DNA from: Rhodanobacter sp. AS-Z3
GTDB taxonomy: Bacteria; Pseudomonadota; Gammaproteobacteria; Xanthomonadales; Rhodanobacteraceae
Direction: 5' to 3'
Assembly (NCBI RefSeq): GCF_029224025.1
Contig: NZ_CP119392.1
Coordinates: 3,309,001-3,373,000 of the forward strand
Length of the DNA stretch: 64,000 nt
Part shown: positions 43,195 to 52,656 of the stretch, in pieces
How positions within the stretch are numbered: the stretch's first letter is position 1
How the letters are laid out: every line of letters begins with the position of its first letter
Made by a program: the position numbers and the translations under genes
The notes under the pieces: model-generated
What the model saw: the letters and a program-made list of their open reading frames with translations, nothing else
The model's database searches: none
What the model was told of the DNA's origin: nothing

Positions 43195-44315
43195 AACCGG
43201 AATCCTTCATGGAAAGCCCGCTGCGGCTGATCAACTATCAACAGGATGCGGACCGCCGCTGGCTGCACGATGCGCTGACGAAACTGGCGCAGGAATCCGC
43301 GCGCTCGGCCGACACCCACCTGCTGAAGCTGAACTTCCCCGGCTTCCACGGGATCGACTTCTACTTCAAGGACGAAGCCGCGCACCCCAGCGGCAGCCTG
43401 AAGCATCGACTGGCCCGTTCGCTGTTTCTGTATTCGCTGTGCAACGGGCGACTGCGCGGCGGCCAGTCCGTGGTGGATGCTTCGTCCGGCAGCACCGCGA
43501 TCTCCGAGGCGTGGTTTGCGCGTCTGCTGGGCCTGTCGTTCACGGCGGTGATGCCGGCCGGCACCGCACCGGGAAAAATCCGCGACGTGCAGTCGCTTGG
43601 CGGCATTTGCGATCTGGTCGACGACCCGGCACAGGTGCACGCACGTGCCGCCGAACATGCCACCGACGGCGCCTGCCATCTCGACCAGTTCGGCCTTGCC
43701 GAGCGTGCCACCGACTGGCGTGGCAACAACAACATCGCCGAATCGATCATCGGTCAACTGGCGCTGGAAGCCGAACCGGAACCGGCATGGATTGTGTGCG
43801 GCGCCGGCACCGGCGGCACTTCAGCCACGATCGGTCGTTACCTGCGCTATCGCCGACTGCACACCCGGCTGTGCGTGGCCGAGCCGGTTGGCAGCGCCTA
43901 CGTGCGTGGCTGGCGCCATCGCGACGCGAGCGCCGTGGCCAGTCAGCCTACCTTGATCGAAGGTATCGGTCGCCCGCGGGTCGAGCCCGGCTTCATTTTC
44001 GACGTAGTCGATCGGGTCAGTGAAATTCCCGACGCCGCATCGGTTGCCGCTGCGTGGTTGCTGGAAGACCTGTTCGGCCACCGTTACGGCGGCTCGTCCG
44101 GCACCAACCTGGTCGCCTGTCTGCAACTGGCTGCCTCGATGCGAGCACGTGGTGAGCGCGGCAGTATCGTCAGCCTGTTGTGTGACCGTGGCGAACGCTA
44201 CGCACAAACCTTGTTCGACCACGATTGGCTGCTCGCGCACAAGCTCGACCTCGCACCCTGGGATACCGCCTTGCGCAACAGCCTGGCCAGCGGCTGCATG
44301 CCGACAGTGCGATGA
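43191..44315 (+). CDS. PLP-dependent cysteine synthase/desulfhydrase-family enzyme
   Basis: A 374-residue fold-type II PLP enzyme. Lys71 in PSGSLKHRLA is the cofactor lysine; DASSGSTAIS is the substrate loop and GAGTGGTSATIGRYLR the phosphate-binding loop. The stretch LDQFGLAERATDWRGNNNIA resembles Cds1-type cysteine desulfhydrases more than CysK or CysM, so release of sulfide from cysteine is a possible activity. ATGA overlaps connect it to the decarboxylase before and the dehydrogenase after. A beta-replacement reaction building a nonstandard amino acid is an alternative. Confidence 0.85.
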   Translation: MKPESFMESPLRLINYQQDADRRWLHDALTKLAQESARSADTHLLKLNFPGFHGIDFYFKDEAAHPSGSLKHRLARSLFLYSLCNGRLRGGQSVVDASSGSTAISEAWFARLLGLSFTAVMPAGTAPGKIRDVQSLGGICDLVDDPAQVHARAAEHATDGACHLDQFGLAERATDWRGNNNIAESIIGQLALEAEPEPAWIVCGAGTGGTSATIGRYLRYRRLHTRLCVAEPVGSAYVRGWRHRDASAVASQPTLIEGIGRPRVEPGFIFDVVDRVSEIPDAASVAAAWLLEDLFGHRYGGSSGTNLVACLQLAASMRARGERGSIVSLLCDRGERYAQTLFDHDWLLAHKLDLAPWDTALRNSLASGCMPTVR

Positions 44316-45112
44316 ACCTGCCCGTTTCGGGAACGGCCAACTTCGCCCTGCTCGGCTACGGGCGTTTCGGCGAGGCATTCGCACAACTGCTGCTTCAGGC
44401 GGGTCATCAAGTAAGCGTGTGGGACGCGCAAGCGGAAGTTCCTGAAGCATTGGCTGCCGCGTCATTGAACGACGCCGTCAAAGACGCGCAATGGATCGTG
44501 CTGGCGATGCCCGTGCCAAACATGCGCGACTCACTGCATACGCTACGTCCGCTGCTGCATGCCGGTCAGATCGTGCTCGACGTGGGCAGCGTGAAAATGC
44601 ATCCATGCGGCGCCATGGACGAACTGCTGGGCGACGCGATCGCGCATGTCGGCACGCACCCACTGTTCGGCCCGCTAAGTCTTGCGCGTGACGAGCGCCC
44701 GCTGCGCACGGTGATCTGCGCATCCCCTCGTCATCCGCAAGCTGCCGAGCGTGCCAGCGAATTGTTTGTCGCGCTGGGTTGCGAGGTCATCGAGCAAGAC
44801 CCCGAAACACATGACCGCGCGATGGCCAAGACCCACGTGCTCGCGTTCTTCATCGCCAAGGGGCTGATCGATATCGGTGTCGACGACGGCATGCCGGTAG
44901 CGCCTCCCTCGTTCCAGGGCATGAAACACATGCTCGCCGCCGTACGCGGCGATGCCGGACACTTGTTCTCTGCGATCCAGCGTGAGAATCCGTTCGCTGC
45001 TTCGGCACGTGCGGAGTTGCTGGCCGAACTGCAACGCGTACACCAGCAACTGTTGGCAGAACTAAATGACGATGACCTCGCCATCCCCCTGCCGGACGCG
45101 TCAACAACCTGA
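44312..45112 (+). CDS. Prephenate dehydrogenase-like NAD(P)-dependent enzyme
   Basis: A 266-residue protein of the TyrA family. The Rossmann start is FALLGYGRFGEAFAQLL; DVGSVKMHPCGAMDELL and HVGTHPLFGPLS are the conserved substrate-site segments. It has no chorismate mutase or ACT domain. TyrA makes 4-hydroxyphenylpyruvate, the tyrosine precursor. Found last in an operon with a decarboxylase and a cysteine-type PLP enzyme, it is more likely to feed a dedicated pathway than housekeeping tyrosine synthesis; that is inference. The start overlaps the previous stop. Confidence 0.87.
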   Translation: MNLPVSGTANFALLGYGRFGEAFAQLLLQAGHQVSVWDAQAEVPEALAAASLNDAVKDAQWIVLAMPVPNMRDSLHTLRPLLHAGQIVLDVGSVKMHPCGAMDELLGDAIAHVGTHPLFGPLSLARDERPLRTVICASPRHPQAAERASELFVALGCEVIEQDPETHDRAMAKTHVLAFFIAKGLIDIGVDDGMPVAPPSFQGMKHMLAAVRGDAGHLFSAIQRENPFAASARAELLAELQRVHQQLLAELNDDDLAIPLPDASTT

Positions 45113-45241
45113 GTCTCCACGACCTGTGCCGCGTCCTCCGGCGTCTAGCGTCGAAACAGCACGGGCAGCGAGTCAGCGCGCCTGCCTTGGCACATCCCAC
45201 GTTCGCTGGCGGATACAGACCAAACTTCGCGTGGCGACAAC

Positions 45242-46006
45242 TTAGTCCCCGGCATCCACTTTGGCTGGTGCCACCAGCCATCGCACTGCCAGCATGCCCA
45301 ACTCGTAAAGCAGATACATCGGCACGGCCAGCATGATCATCGAGGCGATGTCTGGTGGTGTGATGAAAGCAGATAGGGCGAACGCACCGACAATCGCGTA
45401 GCGGCGGCTTTTGCGCAGCGTAGCAAGATTCACGACACCGACGGCAGCCAGGATCACTACGGCTACGGGCACCTCGAAGCACAGCCCGAAGGCAAAGAAA
45501 ACCAGCATCACAAAGTCGAGATAGTGACTGATGTCGGTCATCATCTCGACTCCGCCGGGCGTCATTGCCGTGAGAAAGCGAAAGGCTGCCGGCAGCACCA
45601 GCAGGTAGGCGAACGCGCAGCCGACGTAGAACAACAGCAAGGCCGCAACCAGCAAGGGGCGCGCTAGGCGCTTTTCCTTTTGGTACAGGCCCGGACTGAC
45701 GAATGCCCAGAGCTGATACAGGATCATCGGCATGCTGACCAGCAGGGCCACGTAGAAAGCCAGCTTCAATGGGGTCAGAAACGGACTGGTCACCTCGGTG
45801 GCAATCAGGTGTGCGCCGTGGGGCAAGCGGGCAACCAGCGGCTCCGCCAACAGCGAATACAGGCGATTGGTTACCGGTACCAGCGCCAGCAGCAAGAGCA
45901 GGACCGTAGCGACGGCCTTGATCAGACGCGAGCGCAACTCCAGAAGATGCGTGAACACGCCAGACTGAAGGTCCTCCGCAATCCCGCCAACATCAGGACT
46001 TGTCAC
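45242..46006 (-). CDS. tatC: Twin-arginine translocase subunit TatC
   Basis: A 254-residue protein with six helices, the receptor for twin-arginine signal peptides. HLLELRSRLIKA and the LWAFVSPGLYQKEKR loop, with FEVPVAV in the fourth helix region and a cytoplasmic C-terminus, are family hallmarks. The GTG start overlaps the tatB stop. It ends the nos superoperon and is convergent with the tyrA-like gene 129 bp away. Coding for the translocase beside three twin-arginine cargoes (NosZ, NosX, HiPIP) explains its place. Confidence 0.95.
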   Translation of the reverse strand: MTSPDVGGIAEDLQSGVFTHLLELRSRLIKAVATVLLLLLALVPVTNRLYSLLAEPLVARLPHGAHLIATEVTSPFLTPLKLAFYVALLVSMPMILYQLWAFVSPGLYQKEKRLARPLLVAALLLFYVGCAFAYLLVLPAAFRFLTAMTPGGVEMMTDISHYLDFVMLVFFAFGLCFEVPVAVVILAAVGVVNLATLRKSRRYAIVGAFALSAFITPPDIASMIMLAVPMYLLYELGMLAVRWLVAPAKVDAGD

Positions 46007-46416
46007 GACAGCACCTCCGCGTGCGCTGCTTCGCGCCGGACCTCAGCCTTGTCGGATGGGAGAGCGGCCAACGCAGGTGTCGGCGCTACCTGCTCCAGCG
46101 AGACCGCCTCAGGCAGCGCCGATGGTTCCAGTCCGGCCAGCGTTGTTTGCACGGGCTTCTGCAGGTCATGCATGGCGGCGTCCAGGGCACCCTTGGCGAC
46201 ATCGCCCTGCTTCGCGACTTCAAGCGCCGCGCGCCTGATCTCCTCCACCTGCAGCTCGCGCTCCACTTCGGCACGCACGCTGTCCCAGCTACCACGCACG
46301 CGGCGGAGCACGGCGCCGGCGGTTCGGGCAGCGCCAGGCAGCTTCTCCGGCCCGAGCACGATCAGCGCGAGCACCGCGATGAACAATAGTTTGGTCAGAC
46401 TGAAATCGATCACCAA
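46003..46416 (-). CDS. tatB: Twin-arginine translocase subunit TatB
   Basis: A 137-residue protein with an N-terminal helix (FSLTKLLFIAVLALIVLGPEKLP) and the Gly-Pro-Glu hinge that marks TatB, followed by a long amphipathic helix and an Ala/Pro/Glu-rich tail. TatB works with TatC in binding signal peptides. It starts seven bases after tatA ends and overlaps tatC by GTGA. Confidence 0.93.
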   Translation of the reverse strand: MVIDFSLTKLLFIAVLALIVLGPEKLPGAARTAGAVLRRVRGSWDSVRAEVERELQVEEIRRAALEVAKQGDVAKGALDAAMHDLQKPVQTTLAGLEPSALPEAVSLEQVAPTPALAALPSDKAEVRREAAHAEVLS

Positions 46417-46422
46417 CTAGGC

Positions 46423-46659
46423 CTACCTGGATTTCACATCGACAGTTTCCGGCGTCCGCGGGGTGGGGCGGCTGTCGGCGGACTGCGGATCGGCGCGCAA
46501 CAACGCGGCGTCATCGCGCGTCGCATCATCGTCGCCATTCAGGCTTTTCTTGAAACCCCGGATGGCCGCACCGAGATCCGGTCCAATCTTGCTCAGCTTG
46601 CCCGTGCCGAAAATCAGCACGACCACGACGGCAAGGATAAGTAGATGCCAAATGCTCAT
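46423..46659 (-). CDS. tatA: Twin-arginine translocase subunit TatA
   Basis: A 78-residue protein starting MSIWHLLILAVVVVLIFGTG with the FGTGKLSKIGPDLG hinge and amphipathic helix AAIRGFKKSLNG of TatA, which forms the pore. AGGAAT lies before the ATG at 46659; a longer frame upstream lacks family similarity. It follows nosL by 84 bp. Confidence 0.94.
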   Translation of the reverse strand: MSIWHLLILAVVVVLIFGTGKLSKIGPDLGAAIRGFKKSLNGDDDATRDDAALLRADPQSADSRPTPRTPETVDVKSR

Positions 46660-46743
46660 GGGTATTCCTGATTCAATGTGGGATGGAAGAAAGACAAGGA
46701 GGTCTGGAAAGTCGGCCACGCAAACGTGTCGACCTGCTGCATC

Positions 46744-47484
46744 TCAGTGCGCCCTGTCGTCAGCTACAGCGTGCTGATGCCCCGGGGCAGCCGGGTCTGT
46801 TTCGAGCGGATCCGTGTGCCTTCTGTGCAACAGATCGAAGTGTTCGTCCTGTGCTGCCAAGGGCGAGCCGGAAGCAGCATGAGGTGCCGCGACACATGCC
46901 TTGGCCAAGGGGGCAGCCGGCGAGCCGGGGACTGGACAGGCGCTCCCGAGCAACGAGGTCAGCTGAGGCGTCACCTCGGAAAAACGCAGCAACTCACCAC
47001 CATGTGCACGCATGAAGGCATCCGCGTCCTGACGGGCGGCGAACGACGCGAACGTCGGACCCATCAAGCCGGTCAGCGGCTGCCACGCCACATACCAGGC
47101 CGAACGCGCATCGACGAAGGTCGCCGCCGCGTTCGAGGGATGCTGCCAGTTGATTTGCGCACTGTCCTGCACCAGCAGTTGCTGCAGTCGGGTCTGGTTT
47201 TCCGGATCCAGCACGTACGCAAAGAAGTCACGCGTCGAACCGAATTTCAGGGGCGCTTTGTATCCCTGCACCCACGCCTCGCCGCGCGGACCCGGCCCGG
47301 CATCGATATACATCCCGCAAACCGCACAGGCATCACCCTTGTCGATGTCCAGTGCGTCCTGTTGCGGCGGGGGCTGGTTGCTGCCGCAGGCCGCAAGCAA
47401 CAGGGTGACAAGCACCGCCAGCAAGCCATCACGGGCAGCGAAGCGGGAAGGCTTGCGATGCCGATATGCGTTGTACATTTTCAT
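46744..47484 (-). CDS. nosL: Copper-binding lipoprotein NosL
   Basis: A 246-residue outer-membrane-type lipoprotein that delivers Cu(I) for assembly of the CuZ centre of NosZ. The lipobox LLAACG follows the signal helix, and CAVCGMYI provides the Cys/Met copper site. Typical NosL proteins are about 170-200 residues; here a tail of about 65 residues (after TSLLGSACPVPG) carries two more Cys and several His. The start ATGA overlaps the nosY stop. Confidence 0.93.
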   Translation of the reverse strand: MKMYNAYRHRKPSRFAARDGLLAVLVTLLLAACGSNQPPPQQDALDIDKGDACAVCGMYIDAGPGPRGEAWVQGYKAPLKFGSTRDFFAYVLDPENQTRLQQLLVQDSAQINWQHPSNAAATFVDARSAWYVAWQPLTGLMGPTFASFAARQDADAFMRAHGGELLRFSEVTPQLTSLLGSACPVPGSPAAPLAKACVAAPHAASGSPLAAQDEHFDLLHRRHTDPLETDPAAPGHQHAVADDRAH

Positions 47485-48314
47485 ACTTCCTTCCGGCGAA
47501 ACAGGAACTGCGCCAGCGCAAACGGCGTGACGACCCACAGCAGCAGGGCCAGATAAAGGACCCAGAGCGGATACACGTGGGTGGCGGTCATACCCATGAA
47601 CAGCTCGTTGCCGCTACCCGAACCCAGCGTGGTGAGATTGATCAGACGGAAGATGTCGATCGGGTTGAGGTAGAGCAGGCGCGGGAACACCGACTGCTCC
47701 CACGTGCTGCCGCCACTCAATACAAGCACGGCGAGCAGACACAGATCGAAGATGATCACCGTGAGCAGCCAGGTCACCAGCGCCAGACCCGCGGCCCGCG
47801 CCTTGTCGGCGGTGGTGACGCTGATCACGCTGGCCAGCGCCACGAAACTTGCACCGAGCATGGACGCGCTCAACACGAAGTTGCCGATACTCAGCCAGGC
47901 GGCTACCGAACGCGCCTCTGGCTGCATGATCTGGATGATCGCCACGGCCACGCCGAATCCCACCAGGGTGGCCGTGGCCAGCGCGGCGCAATGGCCGACG
48001 AACTTGCCGGCCACCAGCTCGGCTCGGGAAATCGGGTAACTGAGTACCAGCAACAAGGTGCCGTTGTCCTGCTCGCCAACCACCATGTCGTGGGCAAGCA
48101 GCAGTCCGATCAGCGGCACCACGAAGGCGGCCAGCGTGGTCAGACTGGCCAGGGTGGCATCGAACGACGTGAAGCCGACCTTGCCCGCAGCCGCTCCACC
48201 AAAGTAGGAGATGCTCAAGGCCAGCACGGTAAACAGCACGGCAACGGCAATCGTCCAGCGACTGCGAAAGTCGTCGCGGAATTCCTTTCCGGCAATGATC
48301 GCCATGCTGTTCAT
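47481..48314 (-). CDS. nosY: ABC transporter permease NosY
   Basis: A 277-residue protein with six helices, the membrane partner of NosF and NosD. The start MNSMAIIAGKEFRDDFRSRW and the segments VVGEQDNGTLLLVLSYPISR and LNPIDIFRLINL are typical of NosY. It overlaps nosF and nosL by four bases each. The NosDFY complex uses ATP to hand over copper or sulfur for the CuZ site. Confidence 0.94.
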   Translation of the reverse strand: MNSMAIIAGKEFRDDFRSRWTIAVAVLFTVLALSISYFGGAAAGKVGFTSFDATLASLTTLAAFVVPLIGLLLAHDMVVGEQDNGTLLLVLSYPISRAELVAGKFVGHCAALATATLVGFGVAVAIIQIMQPEARSVAAWLSIGNFVLSASMLGASFVALASVISVTTADKARAAGLALVTWLLTVIIFDLCLLAVLVLSGGSTWEQSVFPRLLYLNPIDIFRLINLTTLGSGSGNELFMGMTATHVYPLWVLYLALLLWVVTPFALAQFLFRRKEV

Positions 48315-49249
48315 GATGTTTGTCCCGCGTCTCGTTTCGTGCTCGCACCGAGGTGGTCATACAATCGTGCCAGCGAAGCCTCCTGCACCACGATATCCGC
48401 AATCGCCGGGTCGGCAGCGAGCCGTTGCAGCAGCGCCAGCTTGCCTCCTTCGGCAATCTGGATCTCGAAGCGGCCATCGGGTCTGGCCAACTGGCTGAGA
48501 CCGAGCTCGTCGGTCTGCCGCGCGAACGCCGCGGGATCGGCAGCGTCCTTCAGCTGCACCACCACCACGCCAGGAAGCCCCGATTGCTTGCGCAACTCGC
48601 TGATACTGCCCGCTGCCAGCATCTCGCCCTGGCGCAGTATCAGTGCGCTATCAATGTGTGGCTCAAGCTCGGCCAGCACGTGGGAAGAAACCAGCACGCT
48701 GTGTCCTGCGGCGCGCAGCTTGCCCACGATGTCGTAGAGCTCGCGCGTGGCCTGCGGGTCGAGACCGGCGGTGGGTTCGTCCAGCACGATCAACTCCGGC
48801 GAGGCCAGCAAGGCCTGGGCAAAACCGAGGCGTTGCCGCATGCCCTTGGAGTACGTGGAAACACGCCGGTCCTTCGCGTAGTCCAGACCCACCAGCTGCA
48901 GCAGTTCAATGGTCTGTTGTCGTGGCGCGCGCTTCAGGTTGGCCAGGTAACGGATCACTTCGCTGCCGGTAAGGTTGCCGTAAAACGCCACGCTCTCGGG
49001 CAGATAACCGATACGTCGACGCAGCGCCACCGCCTGACTGCCCCATGGCGATTGCCCCAGCACCTCGACGTGGCCGCTGGTCGGCTTGATCAGCCCGAGG
49101 ATCAATTTTATCAAGGTGGATTTGCCGGCACCGTTGTGGCCCAGCAATCCGACGACCTTGCCCATTGGTACGGACGTCGATATGCCAGCCAGGGCAGCCA
49201 CGCCCTTGTAGTGCTTGGCCAGCGAGGAGATTTCAACGGCGTGGTTCAT
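48311..49249 (-). CDS. nosF: ABC transporter ATPase NosF
   Basis: A 312-residue ATPase. Walker A is GHNGAGKST, the signature is YSKGMRQRLGFAQALL and Walker B LIVLDEPTAGLD. The C-terminal domain after about 225 binds the NosD/NosY partners. It overlaps nosD by 17 bp and nosY by 4 bp. Confidence 0.95.
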   Translation of the reverse strand: MNHAVEISSLAKHYKGVAALAGISTSVPMGKVVGLLGHNGAGKSTLIKLILGLIKPTSGHVEVLGQSPWGSQAVALRRRIGYLPESVAFYGNLTGSEVIRYLANLKRAPRQQTIELLQLVGLDYAKDRRVSTYSKGMRQRLGFAQALLASPELIVLDEPTAGLDPQATRELYDIVGKLRAAGHSVLVSSHVLAELEPHIDSALILRQGEMLAAGSISELRKQSGLPGVVVVQLKDAADPAAFARQTDELGLSQLARPDGRFEIQIAEGGKLALLQRLAADPAIADIVVQEASLARLYDHLGASTKRDAGQTS

Positions 49250-50609
49250 CGGCGCTCGCTCGCAGTTTTTCGGGAATACGCATCAAGGGGTGACTGTCCT
49301 GCACAGCCGGTGGGGTGAACACCGGGAACGCGCGCTGCACGTAGCGCATCAGCAGCACGGACGGGCTGGACATCAACACGCGCGCGCTCGGGTACTTCCA
49401 CAGCAACACATCGACGCCGTCGTTCGGCCGATAAGGCACATCACCGACGCCGTCGCCGTCGAGATCCCAGCCGAGATAATTGCTCCAGTAGTTGCCCTTG
49501 CCATCGACCGACCATTCGTCGGCCACGTTCTGCACGTACTTCACCTGCGTGCGATTGTTGACGAAGGCGTTGCCGTAAACGTGGTTGTCCTGCGAGCCGG
49601 CGGTGATGTGAACGCCGATTGGCGAGTCGGCCAGCAAATTGTCGTGAATGCGGTTGAACTCGGAGTTGTAGACGAACAGCGCCTTGCCCTCGGCGCCCTC
49701 CATCACTTGCCCATCCCCGGTGAAATCACCGGTGATGTCGCGGATCTCGTTATGGCTGATGTCACTGTAGGTGACATAGTTGAACAGGATGCCGTAGGTG
49801 GAATCATTCACCAGATGGTTGTCGATCACGCGCATGTGACTGGAACTCATCAAGGCCATGCCACCGACGTTGTTCGAACTGATATTGCCCTGCAGGGTTT
49901 CCTGCTTGGTATACATCTGGTGCACGCCGTACCTGACCTCATGGATATGGTTGTTGACGATCAGGTCGTCGTGGCTCACGTAGTCATAAATGCCATCGCG
50001 CGTTCCGGACACATCGTTGTCCCTGATCTCGCACCAGGCGTCGTTCCACAGATGGATGCCGTCACCGCGATCAGGCATGCGCAGTTCGGCGATACCGGTG
50101 ATGACGTTGCCGATCACCCGCACATGCTGCGGGCCGTCCAGGTACACGCCGAAAAGGATGTCCTTGATCCGGTTGTTCTCGATGACCGCACCGTCCACAT
50201 CCTTTTCGATATAGACGCCCGCATTCATCGCCGTGAGGTCACGACCGGAGTTGCGAATCGTCAGGTTGCGCAGGGTGACCCCGGCGACCCGGATTCGCAC
50301 GACGTCGCCCTGGCCATCGCCATCGAGAATGGCGCCGGACTGACCCTCCAGAGTGACCGCTCGGTCAAGCACGAGATGTACGTGATGCACCCCGGGGGCG
50401 ACCTTGATGACCGTGCCAGGTGCTGCCGCGGCAACGAGATGTTGCAGATCATCTTCAGCGTGAACCGTCGATGCCATGGCCATCGCCACGACGGCAAGCA
50501 CCCACACGAACCAGCAAGCAAGGTATCTGTTCGAAGCCCGGCTCGAACCGTCCCGATAAGGTGCGCCTTCCGCCGCAGCCGAGTATCCGGCGGAAAGCGC
50601 ACGATTCAT
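49233..50609 (-). CDS. nosD: Periplasmic copper-processing protein NosD
   Basis: A 458-residue secreted protein with a right-handed parallel beta-helix made of repeats such as GVTLRNLTIRNSG and HVRVIGNVITGI (CASH domain). A hydrophobic signal (FVWVLAVVAMAMASTVHA) lies after a polar N-terminus of about 30 residues. NosD is needed to build the CuZ site. The ATG at 50609 overlaps the nosZ stop by one base (TGATG). A frame extending to 50681 is not needed. Confidence 0.93.
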   Translation of the reverse strand: MNRALSAGYSAAAEGAPYRDGSSRASNRYLACWFVWVLAVVAMAMASTVHAEDDLQHLVAAAAPGTVIKVAPGVHHVHLVLDRAVTLEGQSGAILDGDGQGDVVRIRVAGVTLRNLTIRNSGRDLTAMNAGVYIEKDVDGAVIENNRIKDILFGVYLDGPQHVRVIGNVITGIAELRMPDRGDGIHLWNDAWCEIRDNDVSGTRDGIYDYVSHDDLIVNNHIHEVRYGVHQMYTKQETLQGNISSNNVGGMALMSSSHMRVIDNHLVNDSTYGILFNYVTYSDISHNEIRDITGDFTGDGQVMEGAEGKALFVYNSEFNRIHDNLLADSPIGVHITAGSQDNHVYGNAFVNNRTQVKYVQNVADEWSVDGKGNYWSNYLGWDLDGDGVGDVPYRPNDGVDVLLWKYPSARVLMSSPSVLLMRYVQRAFPVFTPPAVQDSHPLMRIPEKLRASADEPRR

Positions 50610-52609
50610 CAGGCCTCCACCAGCATCCGGCCGCGCATCTCCAGATGCAGTGCATGGCAGAAGAAGGTGCAGTAGTACCAATGCACGCCGGGCTTGTCGG
50701 CGACGAAAGTCACCGACGAAGTTTCCTGCGGGCTGATCTCCATGTTGAGGTCGTAGTCGGTGAGGCAGAAGCCGTGGCTCAGGTCCTCGATGGTGTCGAC
50801 GTTGGTGACCACGATGGTGACTTCATCGCCCTTCTTCACCTTGAAGCTGTCCAGACCGTACTTCGGCGCGGAACTGGTCATGTAGACGAAGACCTTGTTG
50901 CCCTCGCGGATGACCTTGCTGTCGCTCTCCAGGGTGACGCCGTGCTTTTTGGCCTGGGCAACCGTTTCGGCGAAGAACGGATCGTTGCGCTCCCACTTCC
51001 GCTTGATTTTCCCCGCCAGCATCTTGGCCGGGATGATCACCGCGTCATGCGGCTCGGAATAGACCGGCTCATCCGCCACCAGCACCATCTGGTCGCCGGA
51101 AATGTCGATCAGCTGATCAAGGTCGGGATGCAACGGGCCGGTCGCCAGGAACCGGTCCTTGGAGAACTTGTTCAGCGACACCAGCCACTTGCCATCGGCG
51201 TCGCGCGTCTCGCCCAGCGAGGTGTGGTTGTGGCCCGGCTGATAGGCAACATCGAGCTTCTGCCGCAGGTAGTTGGTCTTCTTGCCCGCATAGTCGTCGA
51301 TCGCATCCTGGATGTTCCACTTCGCCATCTGGCTGTCGATGAACAACGTGGTGTACGCATTGCCACGCCCGTCGTAGGCGGTGTGCAACGGTCCCAAGCC
51401 CAATTGCGGCTCGGCCACCACCGCATCACGCGGGTCCTTCAGCTTGCCGGCGAAGTAGTCGTCGACCTTGCTCCACGCCATCAGGCTCACGGTGGGCGAC
51501 AACTTGCCGTTGGCGGCGAAGTACTTGCCATCCGGGCTGGCGTTGAGGCCATGCGGACTCTTCGGTACCGGGATGTACATGGTCAGGTCCGAACCATGGC
51601 GACCATCCACCACTGGTACCTTGGACGTGCCGATCGTCTTGAACTTGCCTGCTTTCACCGCGGCCTCGATGCGCGCAATGTTGAACACCACCACCCAGTC
51701 GCGCTCGCTCTGCATCATGCCGGCCAGGTCAACCGCGCCTTCGCTGTTGTAGCAGGTGGAGGCGGCGTACTTGCCCTCGTAATCGCAATCGGTATTGTCC
51801 AGGTTGCCGTCGACAATGACTTGCCACGCCATCTCCATGGTGTCGCCATCGATGGCCGAGAACATGGTTTGGTATTTCTTCGGATCGTCCAGGTCGCGGC
51901 CGTCATTCGGGCTGGGAATCCGGAATTCCGCGTTGGCGAACACATAGCCGGTACGCGGTTCACGCTGCACGCGCATGCCGTGGATGGCCTGCACGTTCGG
52001 GATCTTGGTGATCTTGTCGCAACGCATGACATCGCAGCGGATGCGCGCCACACGGGTGCCCGCCTTGTCGTTCATGAACAGGTAGCGCCCGTCATAGTGA
52101 CCGCCGGTCTGACTCATGTGCGGGTGATGCAGATCGCCACCGCGCGGGAACTTCTCGCCCAGCACGCGCTTGCTCTCGTTGGTGATGCCCCAGCCGACCG
52201 CGAAGTCGGTGTTGAACACCGGTATCCGCATCAACTCGCGGAACGATGGCAGACCCACGATGCGCATCTCGCCGGATTGGCCGCCGCTCCAGAAGCCGTA
52301 GTACTCGTCCAGCTTGCCGGGGGCCACCTCGTGGCTTTCCAACTTCTTTTCGTGGTCATCCGCATGCTTTTCGTGTTCGTCCGCATGGGCTTTGCCCGTC
52401 GCCGCGTGTTCGCCCGGCGCAGCGCGACCACAGCCGGCCAGCAAGACACCGCCCGCCCCGGCCAGCCCCGCCAGCGCACTGACCTTCATGAAATTGCGTC
52501 GCGACGCGCTTCCCGGCTGGCCAGGCAAGGACGCGACCTCGTCTTCGGTCAGTGCCCTGATCTGGCCGGCATTTTGTTCCGGGTTCTGGTCGTTGGTCTT
52601 GTCGCTCAT
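50609..52609 (-). CDS. nosZ: Nitrous oxide reductase NosZ, clade I (Tat-exported)
   Basis: A 666-residue periplasmic enzyme reducing N2O to N2. The twin-arginine signal [19 protein letters not shown] marks clade I. The seven-bladed propeller holds the His ligands of the CuZ cluster (for example [18 protein letters not shown]). The C-terminal cupredoxin has the CuA site [12 protein letters not shown]. Between signal and propeller lies a His/Glu/Asp-rich stretch (residues about 66-95) not usual in NosZ. GAGGAG precedes the ATG. It follows nosR by 47 bp in the superoperon. Confidence 0.97.
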   Translation of the reverse strand: MSDKTNDQNPEQNAGQIRALTEDEVASLPGQPGSASRRNFMKVSALAGLAGAGGVLLAGCGRAAPGEHAATGKAHADEHEKHADDHEKKLESHEVAPGKLDEYYGFWSGGQSGEMRIVGLPSFRELMRIPVFNTDFAVGWGITNESKRVLGEKFPRGGDLHHPHMSQTGGHYDGRYLFMNDKAGTRVARIRCDVMRCDKITKIPNVQAIHGMRVQREPRTGYVFANAEFRIPSPNDGRDLDDPKKYQTMFSAIDGDTMEMAWQVIVDGNLDNTDCDYEGKYAASTCYNSEGAVDLAGMMQSERDWVVVFNIARIEAAVKAGKFKTIGTSKVPVVDGRHGSDLTMYIPVPKSPHGLNASPDGKYFAANGKLSPTVSLMAWSKVDDYFAGKLKDPRDAVVAEPQLGLGPLHTAYDGRGNAYTTLFIDSQMAKWNIQDAIDDYAGKKTNYLRQKLDVAYQPGHNHTSLGETRDADGKWLVSLNKFSKDRFLATGPLHPDLDQLIDISGDQMVLVADEPVYSEPHDAVIIPAKMLAGKIKRKWERNDPFFAETVAQAKKHGVTLESDSKVIREGNKVFVYMTSSAPKYGLDSFKVKKGDEVTIVVTNVDTIEDLSHGFCLTDYDLNMEISPQETSSVTFVADKPGVHWYYCTFFCHALHLEMRGRMLVEA

Positions 52610-52656
52610 GGCTGTCGCTCCTCAAAAGGTGATGGAACCCCAAACTGATCGCCGCG

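Noticed and set aside
50420..52648. Plus-strand frame of 742 codons
   Set aside because: Antisense to nosZ, which has all copper-site motifs.
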